Below, in pieces: positions 35,777-44,067 of a stretch of DNA of 64,000 nt (the first letter of the stretch is position 1; each line of letters begins with the position of its first letter). Source of the stretch: Rivularia sp. PCC 7116. GTDB lineage: Bacteria; Cyanobacteriota; Cyanobacteriia; Cyanobacteriales; Nostocaceae. The DNA lies in NCBI RefSeq assembly GCF_000316665.1, contig NC_019678.1, positions 4,402,001-4,466,000 of the forward strand, written 5' to 3'. A program made the translations under genes and the position numbers. A model generated the notes under the pieces. That model saw nothing but the letters and a program-made list of their open reading frames with translations, was not told the origin of the DNA and made no database searches.

Positions 35777-37057
35777 TTATTTCTTGTGTTGTAAAAGGCG
35801 ATTTAAACGAATAATTAGCCAAACAGATATACCAGAAGCTATACCTAATAACAAACTGTATTGAAATGCTTTTGTTTGATAAAAGGGAATGTCTTTACTT
35901 GGAGGTTGTTGAGCAATGATAACAGCCGATGTTAGCTGACTAGTTGCCAATCCTATTCCTAAAATAGCTACGGTATTGCTGAGGTTACGATCTTCTTTTG
36001 CTTGCTCTATTTCTACCATACCGCGAATGGTAGAGGTAACGTTTTCTAAGATTGCTAAATCTGGATTTAAGCTGAGATAATCTTTTTCTAGCTGTATTTT
36101 ATATTTATCTTTGACTATTTTACTGAATGATTGTAAAAAATCTGCGTCAAAAAATTTATGTTCGCAGATGGTATCGTAGTTATATAGATTAACTTCTACC
36201 GTATGCTTTTGAATATCTAAGTCGTTAATATCTCTTACATAAGTAGATAAATTATTAGTATTAGTAAGTAAGTCATCTTTAAGCTCTTGCAGTCCTTTTT
36301 TTGATAAATCGGTAGTATTGGTTAAACTGCTACCGTATTTATTCATCAGTCGTAACTTTAATTTTCTACCGTTTTCATAAGCCCAAATCATTTTATGTCT
36401 GTATAAAAATAAGTCTCGCCAAGCTGTATAGTATTCTTCACCTATTTTATTAAAAGTTTGTTTATCGGGATAAAAAACAACTACAACATGACTGTTTTTT
36501 TCAATTCCTTCCCATTTGCGATCGCCACGCCACATTTCATATACTTGAGCGCCGAAAAATTCTCCTGCTTGATAATATTGATGTGGTTTACCAATAAGAT
36601 TTTGATAGACATCGAAAGCTTCGTTTTCAGAAATTTGACTATTATTTGGAATTGTCCAACCAGACAACATCCAAGTTTGTCCAAAAAAGCCTTGTTTTGA
36701 AAGTTTACCAGCATCTAGATTATCAAGTTTAGGTAATAATCCTGGCTGTGATAAATATTTTTTATATTGATTAATAAAAGAGGAAAGTTGAGAGGATTCA
36801 ACCTCTTTATCAATAGAGCAGCAATAATTTAGATAATATGCATCTTGAACTTGAACACGAAGATAACTTCCGTCTATTTTATTAGTATTGATTTCAAATT
36901 CTAAAAGTTCTTCATGAGCATCTTTTTTGACAGTAAAACCGTTTTCGAGCAGCTTTTTTTCCAAAGCATTCCAATAATCATCGTATCTAATTTTATCGGA
37001 ATCTTCGATACGATTATAGAGAAATAAGTCTAGAGTCGGATACTGTACTTTTGTCAT
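35777..37057 (-). CDS. Membrane-anchored protein of a CHAT/TPR-linked locus
   Basis: 426 residues. A large soluble N-terminal part (about 1-350) includes LDLFLYNR near the start, the WMLSGWTIP stretch, HVVVVFYPDKQTFNKIGEEY, and a DLKKGLQELKDD-like helical region; two membrane helices lie at about 355-378 and 392-414 before a basic tail. Its ATG overlaps the stop of the 141-residue gene (ATGA), so the two are translationally coupled. The CHAT-TPR gene lies just upstream. Size, layout and partner recall the caspase/TPR-repeat-associated proteins of the so-called CATRA conflict systems, but I cannot confirm family membership. The soluble part should be cytoplasmic. Confidence 0.7.
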   Translation of the reverse strand: MTKVQYPTLDLFLYNRIEDSDKIRYDDYWNALEKKLLENGFTVKKDAHEELLEFEINTNKIDGSYLRVQVQDAYYLNYCCSIDKEVESSQLSSFINQYKKYLSQPGLLPKLDNLDAGKLSKQGFFGQTWMLSGWTIPNNSQISENEAFDVYQNLIGKPHQYYQAGEFFGAQVYEMWRGDRKWEGIEKNSHVVVVFYPDKQTFNKIGEEYYTAWRDLFLYRHKMIWAYENGRKLKLRLMNKYGSSLTNTTDLSKKGLQELKDDLLTNTNNLSTYVRDINDLDIQKHTVEVNLYNYDTICEHKFFDADFLQSFSKIVKDKYKIQLEKDYLSLNPDLAILENVTSTIRGMVEIEQAKEDRNLSNTVAILGIGLATSQLTSAVIIAQQPPSKDIPFYQTKAFQYSLLLGIASGISVWLIIRLNRLLQHKK

Positions 37058-37479
37058 GAAGAAACTCGTTGAATTTTTAACTCTACAACGTATTTTTTAG
37101 CTTTGCGTTGAGGATTATCGGCTTGTAAAACTTCACCTGCTGCTTCTGGAATTACAGATTTTGTTCTATTATCTAAAGTTAAATTGTTATATTCCTCATC
37201 TTGACTATCATCAATTTCTCTAACTAACTTTCTATTGCGATTACGTTCTTTGGTTTGATATTCGCTTTGAATTTTTACTCGCGCCTGTTGATAAAGTTGA
37301 TTGATAAAAGGATGTTCTGCCAATTTTACCAATTCGTCGATGGCAACAGTTGGTTGTGTTGAGAAAATAGCACCAACTTGATTAATTTGCTTTTGTAAAT
37401 CTGCTGGTAACGGCGCATCTAATTCGGCTAAAGCTGTGATAAAAGCTTCGATTGTAATTTGTTGTAGATGGTTAAACAT
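37054..37479 (-). CDS. Small protein of the CHAT/TPR-linked locus
   Basis: 141 residues. The N-terminal 70 residues are a helical domain (ITIEAFITALAELDAPLP, ADLQKQINQVGAIF) with an amphipathic pattern; then comes a charged linker (RNRNRKLVREIDDSQDEEY) and a short KKYVVELKIQRV strand at the end. No catalytic motif. It overlaps the 426-residue gene by four bases, so the two products are probably made in a fixed ratio and may bind each other. I infer an adaptor role only from this context. Confidence 0.65.
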   Translation of the reverse strand: MFNHLQQITIEAFITALAELDAPLPADLQKQINQVGAIFSTQPTVAIDELVKLAEHPFINQLYQQARVKIQSEYQTKERNRNRKLVREIDDSQDEEYNNLTLDNRTKSVIPEAAGEVLQADNPQRKAKKYVVELKIQRVSS

Positions 37480-37504
37480 GGTATTTATCAGATAATCTAA
37501 TTTT

Positions 37505-37645
37505 TAGCTCTCAATCACCCGCAGCCTAGAAGGCTGGGGCTATTGGAAACAAAGCCCACCTGCGTGGGCTGAATCGCATCTTTTTCATACAAAATTAATA
37601 GGCTGCGAAGGCAGCCTTTGTTATTGTAGCCCCAGGCTTCTAGTG
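37505..37645. repeat. Hairpin-rich repeat between the CHAT gene and its small partner
   Basis: Contains GCAGCCTAGAAGGCTGGGGC, AGCCCACCTGCGTGGGCT, GGCTGCGAAGGCAGCC and TAGCCCCAGGC units. It occupies most of the 188-bp spacer. Terminal GGAGCATCC repeats are not evident, so this is a rearranged or partial member. Confidence 0.65.
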
Positions 37646-37667
37646 CAAGGTGTAAATATTGAGTAAC

Positions 37668-40538
37668 TCACTCAACTTTACCAGTTAAAATAAACCCAGC
37701 CCAATAATAAGGATGAGCGTAAATTTGCTCAAACGATGTTATTTTAGCTTTATCATTTTCAATAATAGATACTTCAGTTTTCAAATATTCCTTACATTGT
37801 GTTTCCTGCAATTTCTCACTTAAATCAAAATACCATTCCGCTAACTGTTTATAAGTAAGCTGACGCAACCATTTTTTAGCTTGTTTCAAGGCAATTGTTG
37901 GTGTATTACCTTGCTGCATTAACTGGTAAAATTGAATCATAAATAAAGCTGTAGAACGTTCGTCAACATTCCAAAGCGTGCTAAGAACATAGGTTGCGCC
38001 TTTGGCGAGAAATCCACTTGTTAAACCCACATATTCATCTACTAAACTATAGGTGCTGGTAATTCCCGTTTCGCAAGCAGAAAGACAAATTAATTCATAT
38101 TGACTCAAGTCTAATTGTTGGTTATCAAAAATATCTCCTAAAGTTAATTTATCGGATTCTGCTAAAGCTAAAGCCGAATCTCTGGGGTTATCTGGTATGT
38201 GGTATCCATGTCCGCTAAAATGGAAATAACCGCTATTCTTTTGTAAAGCTGTAGTTAATGATTTTTGCGTAACTGTTTCAACTTCTAACTTATTGCAGCT
38301 TGGATATATTGTATTCAGAATGATAGATTCAATAGCATTAAAGACTAAATAATCATCCGTGACATTTAAGATTTGAGAAACTGGTTTTTTGATAACTGGA
38401 GCTTGTGCAAGTAGTTTTAAACCGATTTGAAAACTAGGTAAATATGTAATGTTGAAGCGCTGGGGAAATAAATAATCTAAAGGCAGTAAATGTAATTCTC
38501 GATGAGGAATTAAAATTAATTGTTCAATTCCTGCAAGTTGTTCTGTAATTCGGTTAATTTCTAAAATAGAAGATAAACTTTCAAGCAATCCCTTCATTTT
38601 CTTTCGCCAAGGGGCTATTTTTCGATTTATAGCTGTATAATCCTCTTGGCAGTACTCTTGATAATCTTGTTTCCACTCGTTTATCCAACTTTGAAAACTT
38701 TGCAATTGTTCGAGATATGCTTTTAATTCCTCTGAGTGCTGTGAGTTGCCAAAAAAGTTGAATGAAAATAGATTCTGCTTTTTTTTCTTTTTACTAGGTT
38801 GAGGAGATAAAACTATGGTTGGCTGATTGTGTTTAACAATGAAAGTAGTAATAGCATTAGGGCTGATGTGCCAGAAAATTGCTGCCGTTTTAGGATTAAG
38901 CAGTTTTTGCATATCTTGGTAAGTTATCTTCGGTGGTTGATAATCCCAATTTTCTTGCAACCAGCCAAGACAGGTATTTTTTCGTTTTTCCGCCAATTCT
39001 AAAGCAGCGATTTCCTTATTTGCATCTTTTGATTGAAGTTTAATATCTACTCGCAACTGATTGAAAGCAGCGTATCTATGCTCCAAGGTAATTTTCTTTC
39101 CTTGAGTGTCGCATTCTGCCACCATTTTCTCTAAACTTTGTGCGGCGGCTTCTATATATTTTTGAAATGCGCTTTCATCACCTAAAGTAGAACATACTTG
39201 CAGCAATTCTTGTAATACTTGTAAGTTAAGTTGGGGGAATTTCTCGAAAGTAAGGAAAGTTAAAGCTTTTTCGTAGCTGTCTTTTGCTGCAAGCCAGTTG
39301 GTGAAAGGTTCAGATTCTTTTGTCGCGTATTCAGATAAAGTTTCGCCTTTGTGACGATGTAATTCACCGCAGCCTTCTTCATAGTCAGGATTTGAGGGTT
39401 TCAGCGCCTTAGTGCCATTATCCCAGGTTGTTATGGCAGCTTTATAATCTCGGGAGTTAAGGAGTGCGATACCTCGATTACGCCAAGCTTTCCACTCTTG
39501 ATAGTTTGTTAAGCTTAAGGCTTGATCAAAAGAGGCGATCGCATTTTTATATCTTGCTAAACTACCCAGCGCACTACCTCGGTTTAACCAGGCTATGTAA
39601 TTATCAGGTTTGATTTCTATGGCTTTCTCAAATGAGCCAACCGCATCTTGATTCCTTTCTAAATGAAACAGCGCACTACCCCGATTTATCAAAGCACTGT
39701 AATTATCAGGTTTGATTTCTATTGCTTTATTATAAGCAGCAATTGCATCTTCATACCTTTCTAAACTAAGCAGCACATTACCATAATCAAACCAAGCATC
39801 GTAATCATCAGGTTTGATTTCTATGGCTTTTTCAAAAGAGGTAACTGCATCTTCATACTTTTCTAGATTATCCAGCGCAATACCCCGGTAAAGCCAAGCA
39901 TCGTAATCATCAGGTTTGATTTCTATAGCTTTATCAAAAAAGGCAATCGCATTTTCATTTTGTTGTAATTTTTTACATAAAATAGCACCCATGTTTACCC
40001 AAGAATAGTAATCATCGGGTTTGATTTGTATAGCCTTGTCATAACAATCAATCGCATCTTCATACCTTTCTAAATTACCCAACACATAACCCCGGTTTAA
40101 CCAAGCATAGTAATCATCAGGTTTAATTTCTATCGCTTTATCATAAGCAGCAACCGCATCTTCATATCTTCCCAACTCATCTAAAGCAAACCCCCTACCT
40201 CGCCAACCATCAGCATCTTCAGCTGTCAATGAAATAGCTTGCTGAAAATCCGCTTCTGCTTGCTGCGTTTTCTTCAATTTCTTATAAACCAAACCCCGCC
40301 GCGCTAATGCCAAAATATAATTCGGCTTAACTTCCAAAGCTTGATTGAGATATTCCACCGCTTGCTCATATCTTTCCAAGTGATAGCAAGCTAAACCCAA
40401 ACCATACAACACCTCATGGTTTCGCGGTGCTTCTGCGGCTGCTTGTTGAAAAGTTTCTAAAGCCGCTGCGTAGTCTTCCTTATCAAGTTGTTGGTGCCCT
40501 TGCTCAATTAACGCTGCTGTACTAGGGTTTGGCGACAT
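37668..40538 (-). CDS. CHAT-domain (caspase-like) protease with N-terminal TPR repeats
   Basis: 956 residues. About eleven TPRs at 1-375, several nearly identical (DDYDAWLYRGIALDNLEKYE type). A helical linker is followed by the CHAT domain at about 640-955: His777 in HFSGHG and Cys822 in LSACETG form the predicted catalytic pair. DEYVGLTSGFLAKGA, STLWNVDERSTALFM and HPYYWAGF are the other conserved blocks. The dyad is intact, so it should be an active cysteine protease of clan CD. No signal peptide or membrane span. Similar proteins act in cyanobacterial cell differentiation (HetF) and in bacterial death/immunity systems. It is first in a probable three-gene operon. Confidence 0.92.
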   Translation of the reverse strand: MSPNPSTAALIEQGHQQLDKEDYAAALETFQQAAAEAPRNHEVLYGLGLACYHLERYEQAVEYLNQALEVKPNYILALARRGLVYKKLKKTQQAEADFQQAISLTAEDADGWRGRGFALDELGRYEDAVAAYDKAIEIKPDDYYAWLNRGYVLGNLERYEDAIDCYDKAIQIKPDDYYSWVNMGAILCKKLQQNENAIAFFDKAIEIKPDDYDAWLYRGIALDNLEKYEDAVTSFEKAIEIKPDDYDAWFDYGNVLLSLERYEDAIAAYNKAIEIKPDNYSALINRGSALFHLERNQDAVGSFEKAIEIKPDNYIAWLNRGSALGSLARYKNAIASFDQALSLTNYQEWKAWRNRGIALLNSRDYKAAITTWDNGTKALKPSNPDYEEGCGELHRHKGETLSEYATKESEPFTNWLAAKDSYEKALTFLTFEKFPQLNLQVLQELLQVCSTLGDESAFQKYIEAAAQSLEKMVAECDTQGKKITLEHRYAAFNQLRVDIKLQSKDANKEIAALELAEKRKNTCLGWLQENWDYQPPKITYQDMQKLLNPKTAAIFWHISPNAITTFIVKHNQPTIVLSPQPSKKKKKQNLFSFNFFGNSQHSEELKAYLEQLQSFQSWINEWKQDYQEYCQEDYTAINRKIAPWRKKMKGLLESLSSILEINRITEQLAGIEQLILIPHRELHLLPLDYLFPQRFNITYLPSFQIGLKLLAQAPVIKKPVSQILNVTDDYLVFNAIESIILNTIYPSCNKLEVETVTQKSLTTALQKNSGYFHFSGHGYHIPDNPRDSALALAESDKLTLGDIFDNQQLDLSQYELICLSACETGITSTYSLVDEYVGLTSGFLAKGATYVLSTLWNVDERSTALFMIQFYQLMQQGNTPTIALKQAKKWLRQLTYKQLAEWYFDLSEKLQETQCKEYLKTEVSIIENDKAKITSFEQIYAHPYYWAGFILTGKVE

Positions 40539-41705
40539 TTTTCAACACTCGTAACTGCTTGTTTGTAATTCTACTTAGATACAAGTCTTTGTATGAGATT
40601 TACAAGTATTTTAGAATACAAATTTAGGAAAAATCTATTTTTATTGGGTTGCAAGGATATATTAAGTTTTTACGTCGTGCTATTCATTTCACATCTTGCA
40701 ACATTCGGAATAATTGCAGGCAGAGCTTAGGCTATTGACTTTGATAGAATTTTGACGATTTTCATTCGTACTGTTATTGTGTCAGCGTTATGGTGCGTTA
40801 GATGATGTATTTAAACTTTGCGTCTAAACAGATGGATTGTCGTGCATCTAACACACCCTACAAAGAATTTTTGGCGTTGCTGATTAAAAATATGAATAAT
40901 AAATACACGCGAGCATCCTAATTTAATAAAAAGCCCACCTATGCCCTTCGGGCATAGGTGGGCTTTTTATGTATAGCCGCACCCTTATAGGGTGTCGGGT
41001 AAAGTATTTGTTCAAAATTGGGATGCTACCTAAAATGATAAAAAATATAAGTCACTACCAACTCAATCGCTAACAATTTTATTAATATATAAATATCCGG
41101 AAAAAAAGCAAAACAACTCCACCTAAATTATTTATTTATAAATATACAGATAAACTGTTATCGCTTCTACAGACAGAGTTTATTAAGTATAAGAACCCAA
41201 AAACAATAATTAATTATTTCTGAAAAAATATTTGCCATTCGCGATATTTGGTTTTAATATTAGCTTTACTTGCCAATAAAAACTTTCATACATCTTTTAA
41301 TTTTTCTGCTACATTAGAGTAATCTAAAAGTTAGTAAGTTAGTTGCTTGTCATCTACCACCTAGCTGACGCTCTCTTTGCTGGTTATGCTGTCAGTTGGC
41401 GCTTCTTCAAAGTTAGATAATATCCAGGATGACGATTCTCGTAGAAAAATGGTGTTGTCGTGAATCGCTCGCTACCCATCGCTGCATAGTATTGCTACAA
41501 AGTTTCTTTTTGTTTGTAATTGTGCAAGTTCCAAAAATAGTTGCATCTACGGTATTAGCGAAAGATAGAGACAATACGTTTTAATGTTCTGTAGAAGAAC
41601 AATTTTCAAAAACATTACCTGTTAATTGGTATGCGGCTCCTACATTCGCTATAACCAAAGTTATTTTTTTGCGGTATCTCTGTAGTAAATTAAAAGCCAC
41701 AGAAC
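40539..41705. other. 1.2-kb intergenic region upstream of the chemotaxis operon
   Basis: Divergent region between the CHAT gene and the PATAN-REC gene. Apart from the element at 40911-41028 it is AT-rich and without a supported ORF. Long leaders are usual before such operons, so promoter elements are expected here but none can be picked out by eye. Confidence 0.5.
40911..41028. repeat. Hairpin-rich MITE-like element, second copy
   Basis: 118 bp with ends GAGCATCC / GGATGCT. It holds a long stem (AGCCCACCTATGCCC / GGGCATAGGTGGGCT with loop TTC) and ACCCTTATAGGGT, then the TCGGGTAAAGTATTTGTTCA tract shared with 33283-33423. Confidence 0.8.
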
Positions 41706-42797
41706 ATGAAAATCCTTCCTATTAATAGATATAGATTTTTTCAGCGAATACAGCCTGTTTCACTGCTAAAAAAAATTACTAATAAACCTGTTACTGGGTG
41801 TTTACAAGTTTTTACGACATCAGATTCTTGGTCATTTTATTTCGAGGATAGCAAGCTAATCTATGCTTCTTGTACGGATAAAATGTTTAATTTGCTTTAT
41901 GACAAATTGCAACAGTATAGTCAGCAAATTCCCGCACTTGCTCAAAAAAAAGTTTATCAGCAGTTACGAGTCATATTTCAAAAAGGCATTGATAATCAAG
42001 CGATACTTAATCCGGATTATTTAGCTATTTGCTGGTTAGTTAATCAAAAGCTAATTACTCCGGCTCAAGCAAAGATTCTGATTAAAGAATTAGCTGCGGA
42101 AGTTTTAAGCTCTTTTCTGGCTGTTAAACAAGGGAGTTATGAATTTACGACTGAAAGTTTTATGCAGGAGATGCCGAAATTTTGCAGCCTAGATATGAAT
42201 GTATTAATAGAAAACTGCGAAAATAAGTCAAAGAATCAAGAAAATGAAGTCAAACAAGCTATCACAACTCCACCTTCCCAATATTTGAATCAAGCACCAT
42301 CAGAAACTAAGATACCCATTCAGCAACCTTTGCCGAAAGCAGGGATTAGTCAAGTCAACAACCAATCTACAAATAATTCTTATAACAGCCGTCAGCGTCT
42401 TTACAGACAAAATTACCAGAATTACCGTAAAAAAGTTTATACCATCGTCTGTATTGATGATAGCCCTACGGTACTGACAGCTATTGAATCTTTTTTGGAT
42501 GAACAAATTTTTAGCGTTGTTGGTTTTAGCGAGCCTTTAAAAGCTTTGATGCAAATTCTACGCACCAATCCTGATTTGATTTTGCTAGATGTAGAAATGC
42601 CAAATTTAGATGGTTATGAATTATGTTCGCTTTTACGCAAGCATTCTTATTTCAAGGATGTACCCGTAATTATGGTAACGGGAAGAAAAGGTTTTATCGA
42701 TAGAGCAAAAGCAAAAATGGTTCGAGCTAGCGGTTATTTAACAAAACCTTTCAATCAAAGCGAATTATTGAAGATAATTTTTCAGCATTTGATGTGA
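41706..42797 (+). CDS. PATAN-domain response regulator (HmpA/PixG/PatA-like)
   Basis: 363 residues. The PATAN/DUF4388 domain at about 20-190 includes KPVTGCLQVF, SWSFYFEDSKLIYASC and a helical ILNPDYLAICWLVNQ. A Gln/Asn/Pro-rich linker leads to a receiver domain (about 245-363) with IVCIDDSP, phospho-acceptor Asp in LILLDVEMP and a MVTGRK...YLTKPF end. In this operon type it is the first gene, and the receiver is phosphorylated by the CheA-like kinase. Homologues steer type IV pilus motility, hormogonium development or phototaxis. The receiver is closely similar to that of the orphan at 34.1 kb. Confidence 0.88.
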   Translation: MKILPINRYRFFQRIQPVSLLKKITNKPVTGCLQVFTTSDSWSFYFEDSKLIYASCTDKMFNLLYDKLQQYSQQIPALAQKKVYQQLRVIFQKGIDNQAILNPDYLAICWLVNQKLITPAQAKILIKELAAEVLSSFLAVKQGSYEFTTESFMQEMPKFCSLDMNVLIENCENKSKNQENEVKQAITTPPSQYLNQAPSETKIPIQQPLPKAGISQVNNQSTNNSYNSRQRLYRQNYQNYRKKVYTIVCIDDSPTVLTAIESFLDEQIFSVVGFSEPLKALMQILRTNPDLILLDVEMPNLDGYELCSLLRKHSYFKDVPVIMVTGRKGFIDRAKAKMVRASGYLTKPFNQSELLKIIFQHLM

Positions 42798-42869
42798 GCA
42801 GTTAACAGTGAGCAGTGAGCAGTGAGTAGTTAACAGTTTTTAAGTAAATTAAATTATCAATATTAATTA

Positions 42870-42966
42870 TAAATACCCAATGCCCAATGCCCAATGCCCA
42901 ATTACCAATTACCAATTACCAATTACCAATTACCCATTACCAATTACCAATTACCAATTACCAATT
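42870..42966. repeat. STRR heptamer array before the cheY gene
   Basis: About fourteen heptamers: CCCAATG at the start, then mostly ACCAATT. It ends 2 bases before the AAGGAG ribosome site of the next gene. Confidence 0.9.
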
Positions 42967-42980
42967 AAGGAGAATTTAAT

Positions 42981-43358
42981 TTGATTACTTGTTCTTTAAT
43001 TACTGTACTTATTGTTGAAGATTCTTTAAGTGAATTAGAGTTAATGAATCATTATCTTGATAATGGTGATTACAAAATTGTTAAATCTACCAGCGCACAA
43101 GAAGCTTTTGAGATAGCATTGAAAAACAATATTGATGCGATTGTGACTGATGTGGTAATGCCGGAAATGAGCGGCTTTGAATTATGCAGGCTGCTCAAAA
43201 AAAATCCCGTCACCCAAAAAATACCTATAATTATTTGCACTTCTAAAAATCAAGAAATTGATAAATTTTGGGGAATTAGGCAAGGTGCCAGTGCTTATTT
43301 GACAAAACCCTATACTCGCGAGCAGTTACTTAATACGATTCAATCAGTTTTTGCATAA
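42981..43358 (+). CDS. CheY-like response regulator (HmpB/PixH-like), TTG start
   Basis: 125 residues, a lone receiver domain: VLIVEDS, phospho-acceptor Asp in AIVTDVVMP, then CTSKNQ and LTKPY. The start is the TTG at 42981: AAGGAG lies eight bases before it, the next ATG falls inside the first helix, and the family has no room for a shorter protein. The RBS is directly joined to the end of a heptamer array. It is probably a phosphate sink or motor-directed regulator for the CheA encoded downstream. Confidence 0.88.
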   Translation: MITCSLITVLIVEDSLSELELMNHYLDNGDYKIVKSTSAQEAFEIALKNNIDAIVTDVVMPEMSGFELCRLLKKNPVTQKIPIIICTSKNQEIDKFWGIRQGASAYLTKPYTREQLLNTIQSVFA

Positions 43359-43391
43359 TTTTTAGATACCGGAAATCAGTTTTTATTACAT

Positions 43392-43883
43392 ATGAATGCA
43401 TCTAATATCAAGCTACTAACCCAACCACAAAAAAACTTGGGCGATGGCTATCTTCAATTTGAGTTAAATCAAAATACTGCTGCTGTTTTGCTGGTAAACT
43501 TTATTCAAGAAGTAGCTGTATTACCTTTAGAAGCAATAACTTCGATTCCTAATACATCTGAGCCAATTTTGGGATTGATGAGTTGGCGAAATCGAATTAT
43601 TTGGGTTGTTGATTTACCAAATATATTGGGTTTTGAATCGCAATTCTATAGAATGGGGCAGTGCAATATTATTGTGATTAGCCATCAAAAAGAAACTATC
43701 GGTTTAATGGTGCCAGAAATCCGAGGTACTGTAAGATTTAACTCTGGAGCTATTCAACCTCCTGACAGTCAAGATAGTCATATAGTTCCTTATTTAAATG
43801 GATGTATTTGGCATGAGAATGAATTAAATTTACTTTTGAATATACAAGCTATTTTAAAATCTTCATTTCTTCACGTTAAGTAA
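43392..43883 (+). CDS. CheW-like coupling protein (HmpC/PixI-like)
   Basis: 163 residues of the CheW fold, with ITSIPNTSEPILGLMSWRNRIIWVVDLPNIL-type strand pattern (the ILGLMSWRN region is diagnostic) and a second beta barrel. It bridges the MCP and the CheA kinase. It starts 33 bases after the cheY stop, so the two are tightly linked. Confidence 0.88.
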   Translation: MNASNIKLLTQPQKNLGDGYLQFELNQNTAAVLLVNFIQEVAVLPLEAITSIPNTSEPILGLMSWRNRIIWVVDLPNILGFESQFYRMGQCNIIVISHQKETIGLMVPEIRGTVRFNSGAIQPPDSQDSHIVPYLNGCIWHENELNLLLNIQAILKSSFLHVK

Positions 43884-44067
43884 TCTTTAATTGCACTTGG
43901 TAAATTACAGTACTAGCGAATCTCTTAAATAAATTTCTCTGTTTTTCGTTCCTCATTCCCTAATACAAAGATATTTATGTTGCTATAACTGCCAATTTTA
44001 TCTGCAATATCAAGAGTTACAAGCCAATAGCATACAAGCATCCTGCAAAAATATTTGAGATGGTAGA

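Noticed and set aside
42870-42966. Regular short repeats that could be mistaken for a CRISPR array
   Set aside because: Units are 7 bp with no unique spacers; they are STRR heptamers. No cas genes are in the window.
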